The notes beneath the pieces are model-generated. The model searched no databases, was not told the origin of the DNA, and worked only from the letters and a program-made list of their open reading frames with translations. The translations under genes were made by a program, and so were the position numbers. From NCBI GenBank assembly GCA_009809945.1, contig WTPW01002439.1:5499-69498 (forward strand): DNA of 64,000 nucleotides, given 5' to 3'. The first letter of the stretch is position 1, and every line of letters starts with the position of its first letter. Source of the DNA: Gigaspora margarita (lineage: Eukaryota > Glomeromycota > Glomeromycetes > Diversisporales > Gigasporaceae). Shown piece after piece: positions 60,150 to 64,000 of the stretch.

Positions 60150-61600
60150 CAAAATTATTCAATTGTAATTAAAAAAATTTTTCAAACTATTAATGAAGGA
60201 GTTTTTTTTTTTTGATTTATATGTCTGTATAATTTAATTAAAAAATTTTATTCAAAGTTTGAAAAACTTCACTACAACTTGTTTTAATAGTTATCCAGGT
60301 TTTTCTGCATAACGGTTAAATGGGAGAATGGTACAAAATAAAATTGATTCAGCCAATTTAGCTCTAACTGTATATAGAGAATTCGAGTCTTAATAAACCG
60401 AAGCGAAGTTACAAGTCAATTCAGTCCGTCGAATTGAGTCTCGCAGGATTCATTAAAGTTAAAGTCGAATTCAAAGGAAATACTCAGATAAGTATATAAA
60501 ATCTTTTATTTATATTTTAAGAATACATGAAACTTATATATTGACTTTATTCAATTTCAGCTGTTTTATATACGTTTAGAATTTCTAGAGCATTACGCCA
60601 AATTTCTAGTAATACGCTAAAAATTAAGCATTACGCTGGGATCTTAGCGTGATGCCAAAATTTTAGTGTTACGCTAATAAACTAGCATTACGTGGAAAAA
60701 CCAGCATTACGCATTTAACTACGCCACCCAGCCACTATTAACTTCCATTTTAGTATGAATTATTTATATCAGGAATAATACAAATAAAGAAATTATTTAC
60801 AATTTTGAAAAATTAAATTTTTAATTCGTCACACTAACTTTGAGCGAAGATATCTCGACAACTGCCTATCTAAAATGGAAGGATTTTTTTTATTTTAATT
60901 ATACGAACATATAAAATCGAATAAAAAAAAGTCATCCCTTTTATATTAACAGCTATTATAATATTTTTCAAAGTTTTTTGAAAATACTGTCGCAGCTTTT
61001 GTTTTGATAGTTTTTTCTAAACTTTGAACAAAGAGATCTTGACAATCACATATTTAAAATTGATTAAATTTTTTAATTTAATTATACAGGCATATATAAT
61101 CATAATAAAAACCTTTTCTCAATTTTAGGTAAGTAGTTGTTAAGACATCTTTGCTCAAAGTTTGAAAAAAAATTTCTGCTATTTTATTGATATTCAATTT
61201 TTTTCTAATCTTTGAACAAAGATATCTTGACAACCCATCTAAATTCAATAAATTTTTTATTCTGATTCTATGCGTCTGCATAATCAAAATAAAAAAATTT
61301 TATTGATTTAGATAGAAAAATGTCAAGATATCTTCGTCTAAAGTTTGAAAAAACTTTGCCGCAGCTTTTGTAGTTATCCAAGTTTCTTCTAAACTTTGGA
61401 TAATAATATCTTGACAACCACCTATTTAAAATCAATGAATTCTTTAAATTTTAATTATACAAGCATATAGAATCAGAATAAAGAAATTTTTATCGATTTT
61501 ATATAGGTGGTTGTCAAAAACACGTTGCCGCAGCTTTTGTATTGATAATTATCTAAGCTTTTTCTAAACCTGAGTGAAAAAATCTTGTTTGTTTCAACAA
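60150..61600. repeat. Array of foldback units of about 170-190 bp
   Basis: About five units (near 60,180-60,300, 60,835, 61,015, 61,195 and 61,380). Each contains AAACTTTGAACAAAGATATC or its relative, CTTGACAACCACCTATCTAAAA, an ATT-rich centre with GCATATAAAATC, and then the inverted version TAGGTGGTTGTCAAGATATC and TTTGAAAAAACTTTGCCGC. The array is interrupted at 60,550-60,740 by an ATTACGC-rich segment. Confidence 0.7.
60560..60725. repeat. Cluster of AGCATTACGC words
   Basis: Seven to eight occurrences of CATTACGC, TTACGCTA or close variants in about 165 bases. A looser relative (GCATTA, CATTAC words) occurs at 62,310-62,410. Confidence 0.65.
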
Positions 61601-61619
61601 AAATTTTTTAAACTACACA

Positions 61620-62310
61620 ATACTATTTAATTGAATTTTGATTAATTTCTGTCTGTGAAAGCTATAGAGCTTAATCACAACATGAGCTCCTTGCATTGCT
61701 ATCGCAGCCACGGAGCTAATTACAATATAAAGTCCAGCACTGATTTTTTTGATTTTTAACAGCTGTTCTGCCTTGTTTAGAGCACCGGGAGTGTGTTGAG
61801 TGTAACCTGGGTTTGCATAAGAAGTGCATCTTCCTGTGCTCCGAATACAAGGTAAAATTTCAAATTATATTATATAATTGGAAATTTTACTTTGTATTCG
61901 CAGTGCAGGAAGATGCTTTCCTTATGCAAATCCAGGTTATACTCAACACACTCCCATTGCTCTAAACAAGGCAGGACAGCTGTTAAAAATTGAAAAAAAT
62001 CTGTGCTATAAGGTCCTTGTACTGCTATCGTAGTTGCGAAGCTTAATCGCCAAACATGAGGTTCTTACACTGCCTGCAACAGCCATAAAGCCTAATCACA
62101 ACATGAGTTCTTGCATTGCTATAGCATCCGTGAAGCCTAATCATAATGTGAGATACTTGCACTGCTATCATAGCTATGGTGCTTAATCACTAAATATGAG
62201 CTCTTGCACTGCCTGGGCTACTATAGAGCCTAATCACAATATGAGTTCTTGCATTGCTATAGCAACCACGGAACCTAATCTCCTTGTACTGTTTTTGTAG
62301 TTGCAGATCT
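61620..62310. repeat. Degenerate tandem repeat, unit about 55 bp, split by a foldback element
   Basis: Unit close to CTTAATCACAACATGAGCTC then TTGCATTGCTATCGCAGCCA and CGGAG. Two units stand left of the foldback element and about six right of it. Confidence 0.7.
61736..62007. mobile_element. Foldback MITE of 272 bp with 9-bp target duplication
   Basis: Almost the whole element is palindromic (arms about 130 bases, centre near 61,871). It starts AGCAC and ends GTGCT. Flanking direct repeats ATAAAGTCC (61,727-61,735) and ATAAGGTCC (62,008-62,016) differ at one base. A 9-bp duplication suits Mutator-like elements. Confidence 0.75.
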
Positions 62311-64000
62311 TAATCAGCATTACCGCATTATGCAATTGCGCCATTACTACATTACCACATTATGACATTTCAGCATTACATCATTACTACGATACTGTAT
62401 TAAAACATTATGCCATGTAATTTTTATACCAATTAAATGCTATACCACAATTAATTCTACCATTAATAAAATGGCTTAATTGCCGTAATTCAGTAATTCT
62501 ACTATCAACTATATGAATGGCTAATGTTTCCCAAAAATTTAAATTTGATAAGCCTAGGGCTGTGCTAGAACTGTTTGTAAGACTAATTAATTACCTGTTG
62601 TACCAAATTATTTTATGCTTAATTGTTAAAGCCCCAATATGAGGCAGTGTGCAGATTAACATGAGGCTATTACAATAATGCAAAGCCTCTAATATATAAG
62701 GTAATTCAAACCGTATTCTCTCTTATATTAATTAAAATGTATAAAAAGTGAAACATTTCTCTGATAACCAAATTTTATTCTCATCATGAGTAACATATCA
62801 ATAATTTACTTTTGTTGTTTGCTATGATCATCTCTATTTTTGATTTGCACTTATACAATTGATATCCTTTCACAAACTTTGCATTATTTCATTCACGTAT
62901 CTTCTAGTAGTAATTACAATATCCTTACTTACTATGCATTACTATTTAATTCAACTATTACACTACTCATTATAGCTGCCATTAAGATTTTGAAACATTT
63001 TAAAAAAACATATTAAAATTTTGCCATTAAATATATAATTTCTTACATATACATGCTGCACAAACAATTTAATCTTTTTAAACTATTATAAAAAATATTA
63101 AAAAGTGATGTATAGAGTTATATATAGAATTAACTATATAAAATATTAAAAAAGAAGTATGTTTAATAAGACTATCAAAATATTTTTGATTTTAACATAA
63201 TTGAATCAAAAATTTCACAACTTTATAAAAAAAAAATAGATTAAAATAGTATTTTAAACATCATATTAATTCAAATCTGATCATTGAACTCGAATTTAAA
63301 GAAATAGCAAAATATATTATGCTCTAAGTGATAACAATAAGTGATTTAAAAAATTAAAAAAAGAATGTGAGAAAAAAAATCTAAAGAAATAACCAAACTA
63401 AATAGTAAAAAAATTGTATAAAGTGTTGTTGTAATACAACAATACTAATATATAAACTATTTTTGTTTTGCATTTAGCATGAACTACATGTGATTTTTTC
63501 ATTTGGGAGGACGAATATTAATCAAATTCTAATATTATAAATACACTTTACAACACAAATTTAAGGATACTGGAGATTTTTATAATTTTCAATTATATTA
63601 GATAAACCTTTTTTATTTTGAAAATTTTAAAAGTAATTACGAAGAAACATAACAATCACCTTTTTGATAATTTTTTATATTTCTAAAATATCTATGATAA
63701 ATTTCTTTAAACAAAAAAAATTAGATTTAACCATTTTTTTATTTAAAAAAAAACAATTTTTTAATTATTATGTATTATTATTATATAGTATTACAATAAT
63801 CTTTATAATAAAAGCAAATATTTTATAAATTATATTATATATTATATTATATAATAATCATATTTAGCACTTTTAAATCTCTTAAATTTATTAACACCTT
63901 AAGCAATTCTTTTAAAATTATTAACTCTCTTAAGTAATTCTTTTAAAATCATTAATACCCTTAAACTACTATTTTAAACTACTATCTTAAAATTTTTATA
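62311..64000. other. AT-rich sequence, no gene seen
   Basis: A three-unit degenerate tandem repeat of about 33 bases, close to ATTAACACCTTAAGCAATTC followed by TTTTAAAA, lies at 63,887-63,985. Nothing else is recognised. Confidence 0.5.

Overview
The window is a very AT-rich, gene-poor stretch of eukaryotic DNA made almost entirely of transposable elements and their remains. The Helitron proteins, the accessory proteins beside them and the base composition suggest an arbuscular mycorrhizal fungus (Glomeromycotina, Rhizophagus/Gigaspora type). That assignment is recognition from memory, not a database result. I see no clearly intact host gene, no rRNA and no functional tRNA.

Layout. 0.5-2.8 kb: copies of a dispersed repeat, here called R1. 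4.5-10.3 kb: a decayed Helitron (Helitron 1). 11.3-12.1 kb: a GC-richer, minus-strand tRNA-headed SINE inside an 18-bp target duplication. 12.8-15.9 kb: a hAT-type non-autonomous element with 8-bp duplications, carrying a TA-flanked element that contains a long, nearly perfect palindrome of about 1 kb. 16.9-25.7 kb: an R1 copy split by a 6.9-kb LTR-retrotransposon fossil whose LTRs each contain a 9-bp minisatellite. 26.4-34.1 kb: another R1 copy split by a 6-kb hAT-like element full of tandem repeats. 35-42.4 kb: two more R1 copies, tandem repeats and a duplicated exon-like fragment. 42.9-55.7 kb: a second Helitron region, holding a tandem-duplicated leader, an accessory protein with a basic tail, the Rep/helicase gene (interrupted by a MITE with an 8-bp duplication and an assembly gap) and, in reverse orientation, a decayed TET/JBP-like 2OG-Fe(II) oxygenase gene. 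57.8-59.7 kb: a third hAT-type element with a duplicated terminus and a nested TA-flanked MITE. 60-62.3 kb: foldback repeat arrays and a small palindromic element with a 9-bp duplication. The rest is AT-rich sequence in which I recognise nothing.

How the parts relate. The Helitron Rep/helicase would nick and unwind DNA for rolling-circle transposition. The protein upstream of copy 2 may be an accessory factor, and the oxygenase downstream would, from its family, act on 5-methylcytosine or thymine in DNA. Neither Helitron can make a full protein as sequenced. Most copy-specific stops that can be aligned look like C-to-T or G-to-A changes. Three stop positions coincide in the two Helitrons although the copies differ by roughly 30 percent in protein. 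That coincidence, the oxygenase next to a Helitron, the covarying hairpin at the start of R1 and the long palindrome are the points most worth a second look.
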